Of a stretch of DNA of 64,000 bases, positions 61,457 through 64,000 are shown one piece after another (position 1 is the stretch's first letter; each line of letters starts with the position of its first letter). The translations under genes were made by a program, and so were the position numbers. The notes beneath the pieces are model-generated. The model did no database searches, was not told the DNA's origin, and was given only the letters and a program-made list of their open reading frames with translations. The DNA comes from Alviniconcha marisindica (taxonomy: Eukaryota > Mollusca > Gastropoda > Provannidae). The stretch spans positions 62,001-126,000 of the forward strand of contig JABMCL010002105.1 in assembly GCA_018857735.1 (NCBI GenBank). The letters are read 5' to 3'.

Positions 61457-64000
61457 CTGAAACCAACCAACCAAAAATCATTTAAATGAATATTTGCTGA
61501 TCATTATCACACTGTCAAATACTTACAACTCTTCACAAACGTGCACAAAAATGTGTGCATTTTTTTGATAAGTAATAGAAGTCAGTAAATGCAAAGACAT
61601 AACAAATATTGACCACTGTTCAATTTCAAATAACTCCTAAAAACTTGGTTTGAGACACATAGCTGATGATTTTATACTTCTTGCAATGACCAGTTTTATT
61701 TTTTCATCCACATCACACACTTATATGTTCATAGTTTAAATGGTAAATCAAAGTGTGTCAAGTCTGATTTTGGGAAATTTAGCACTTTTTACTTCACGAA
61801 CAAAGGAAACGACATCATAATTAAGCTGCAAGAAAATGGTTTTAATTGAACTCAGTTCTGTCAGCCAGAAAATGCGTCAACTGTGTCTGATAAATACATG
61901 CTACTCACTGCAAATGCCATTCTTGTTAGTTTTTGATTTTAATGTAATTTAACACTTTTACAAACATAAGGCTTGTACAAACCATTCAAGCCAACTGGAT
62001 ATTAAAAAAATGCAACTTCATGTCTTACTTTTTGAAAGAGTTGTCTCCTTACCATTCTCAATAGATGACAACAATATTTTTAAAGGCAAATGTAAAACTG
62101 AATTGCACAAAATGAAAAGATCTTTGTTGTATGTGAAATACCAACACTAATACATATCTTTAAAATGACAAATTCCTATACATATGTTTTATTACAGAAT
62201 CACATGACTCTCAATGTAAAAGTTGAGGCCCCTCTCTCTTTTCATATCTTTCACACATATGTAAAAACAAAAAACAATATTCTGACTGTATTACACCTAT
62301 CCACAAAGCTTTGTCAATTTTTGATTTGACAGTAGCATTAATTCATACAAGATTGATCAGACATGAACAAGCCAAGAAAATGCAACATTCAGTGTAACCA
62401 TTCTGTGTCTGAGAACAATCCAATATTAATTTTTGTGAAGTTGGGAATTACAATAACTTGTCAAAAATAACATTATCTAGTCCACTGGTTATCATCTGAT
62501 CTAGTCCATGTGCTTCACAAGCACACAAAGTCTAAACTTCACTAGACAATATGACTGTGTTGCTGTAAGCCTGAAATCAGAGGAAGTAGGGACGAAGGCA
62601 ATAAGTACTGCCATTACGCAGTGTGATACCAGTGACACTACTTTTAAAGTGTGCAAGAAAGCTGCAATATTAAGGTTTGTGCCACTCCAGCATGTCTAGC
62701 CCCTCAGGATCATTACATACACTCACAGTTTCAACTCAACAAGCTGTCAGTATCCACTGCCCTACTGTACAACTAAATTTGAAAGGTTCTTACTGATGTA
62801 TAATAACAGCAATAACAGGCAAAGACAAAAAGAAACCCAAAATAATGGGGGGGGGGGGGGGGGAGGGGATGCTTGTTTAATGATAGTACCACTCCAAGTT
62901 TCACTTAACATGCACACAAAATGTTCTGTCACCTAACCACCACCCCAAACTGACACACCAGGTGCAATGGATGATACCACCACATAACAACTGGAAAGGG
63001 GGGGGGGGGGGGGGGGGGGGAGAAAGAAAAGGAAAAGGAAAAAAATAAAAATATTCATGTAGTAATAAACAAAATGAAATGCATAGTGTACAAAATGTAC
63101 TCCTACATACTCAGGGGCTGTATATGCAACACCCTAAACTAACTATGATCTGCTTTAAGATTTGTATATAAAACACTGGCAAGCAATATATATTGTGTGC
63201 TGTTTGGGATGCATACACATATACTTTGATTGTGATCATACATAATCTATTTTAACATATGTCATACATACCTACACAATCTATTTTAAACATCTGTCAT
63301 ACACACCATTGTGTGTGTCTGTGGGTGTGCATGCATGTGCATGTGCATGTGCATGTGTGTGTGTGTGTGTGTGTGTGTGCATGTGCATGTGTGTGTGTGT
63401 GAATGTTATGTGCATGCTCAAGTAAGTCAAAACAACTGAAAGCAAAATCCCAAGCCATACTTTAAATTGTGTACAGAGGAACCCTGCTGGTCCAGGCACC
63501 TTGGTCCCCAGTGAATATGGCCAGAGTAATGAGTACTACTCATGTAGTTTCTTTAAATTAACATGAACAGCAAAAACACAATCGGAAGAAGAAGAAGAAG
63601 AAAAAACAAGGAGAAAAAAAGGCCAGAAGATGCACTATGTTTGTGTGAAAGGTGGTGCAACAGAACTATAAAATGAAGTCCTTTTACCACTCTGATCTAA
63701 CAACTGAATCAATTCCATTTTCAAATGTTACAACAACAAAAACCTTTTTCTAGATTATTAAGTGTCTGATTTGGACTTTAGAATCCACATGTTAGATTTT
63801 TAGGTGAGCAGTGAATAGGTATGTTTTAACGTTTTAATATGGTGCATTAACGTCTACATGCTAAGGGTTCTGGATTACTGGCACCCAGGTTAATGTGATT
63901 CTAGCCAACTCATACACAGCTAAACTCTGACAGTGTACATAAAATAAATCATGAAGTTTAAAGTTCAGAAATGAGAAAGACAAAAATGTCAGACAGTAAG
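61457..64000. other. intron of the neurobeachin-like gene, no exon found
   Basis: Sequence upstream of the first recognised exon. It holds G runs at 62846-62868 and 62998-63020, a GT/GCAT patch at 63310-63400 and a GAA patch near 63590. I looked for the upstream BEACH motifs on the minus strand and did not find them. Confidence 0.55.

Overview
This is a eukaryotic window, most likely from a lophotrochozoan animal and probably a marine gastropod mollusc. Exons are short (about 70-470 bp), introns have GT..AG borders, and the DNA is full of CA/GT microsatellites, minisatellites, tRNA-derived SINEs and non-LTR retrotransposon debris. The species call is inference. Nothing bacterial, viral or CRISPR-like was seen.

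Three genes can be reconstructed. (1) 677-22913, minus strand: an inverted-formin-2 (INF2)-like formin. Fifteen coding exons join in one unbroken frame of at least 885 codons. They run from a start codon with an upstream in-frame stop, through the diaphanous inhibitory/FH3 region, into a nearly complete FH2 domain. The C-terminal tail lies left of the window. No FH1 poly-proline region is present in the constitutive exons, and the conserved FH2 Lys of the DTKS motif appears to be lost. (2) 34810-40221, plus strand: a four-exon gene for a predicted secreted protein of 178 residues, with a TATA box about 215 bp before the ATG. I do not recognise the product. (3) 52039-61456, minus strand: the last eight coding exons (379 codons plus stop) of a neurobeachin/LRBA (rugose) orthologue, covering the end of the BEACH region and the C-terminal WD40 propeller. 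The rest lies right of the window.

Layout: 1-22947 is the INF2-like gene, whose introns hold a CR1/L2-like LINE remnant (about 9.5-11.5 kb), a second LINE endonuclease fragment with a near-perfect palindrome (7.65-8.5 kb), a foldback element and repeats that carry CA tracts. 22948-34800 is intergenic or 5' flank: a SINE, a GC-richer stretch with degenerate GAGCCGTGTG repeats, and a large inverted repeat whose arms are about 420 bp of CA and GT around a reverse-transcriptase relic. 34.8-40.2 kb is the secreted-protein gene. 41.1-43.2 kb is a reverse-transcriptase pseudogene with short elements nested inside it, two of them bounded by visible target-site duplications. 43.2-51 kb holds SINEs and no gene that I can support. 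51.1-61.5 kb is the neurobeachin-like gene, where several introns and the probable 3' UTR each carry their own minisatellite.

The genes do not form a pathway together. The most unusual signals are at splice sites: a triplicated branchpoint-tract-AG unit before INF2 exon 8, a minisatellite grown from the 5' splice site of a neurobeachin exon, and a possible alternative 5' splice site that would give the formin a 34-codon proline-rich insert. All exon borders were read by eye and checked only for phase consistency and remembered family similarity.
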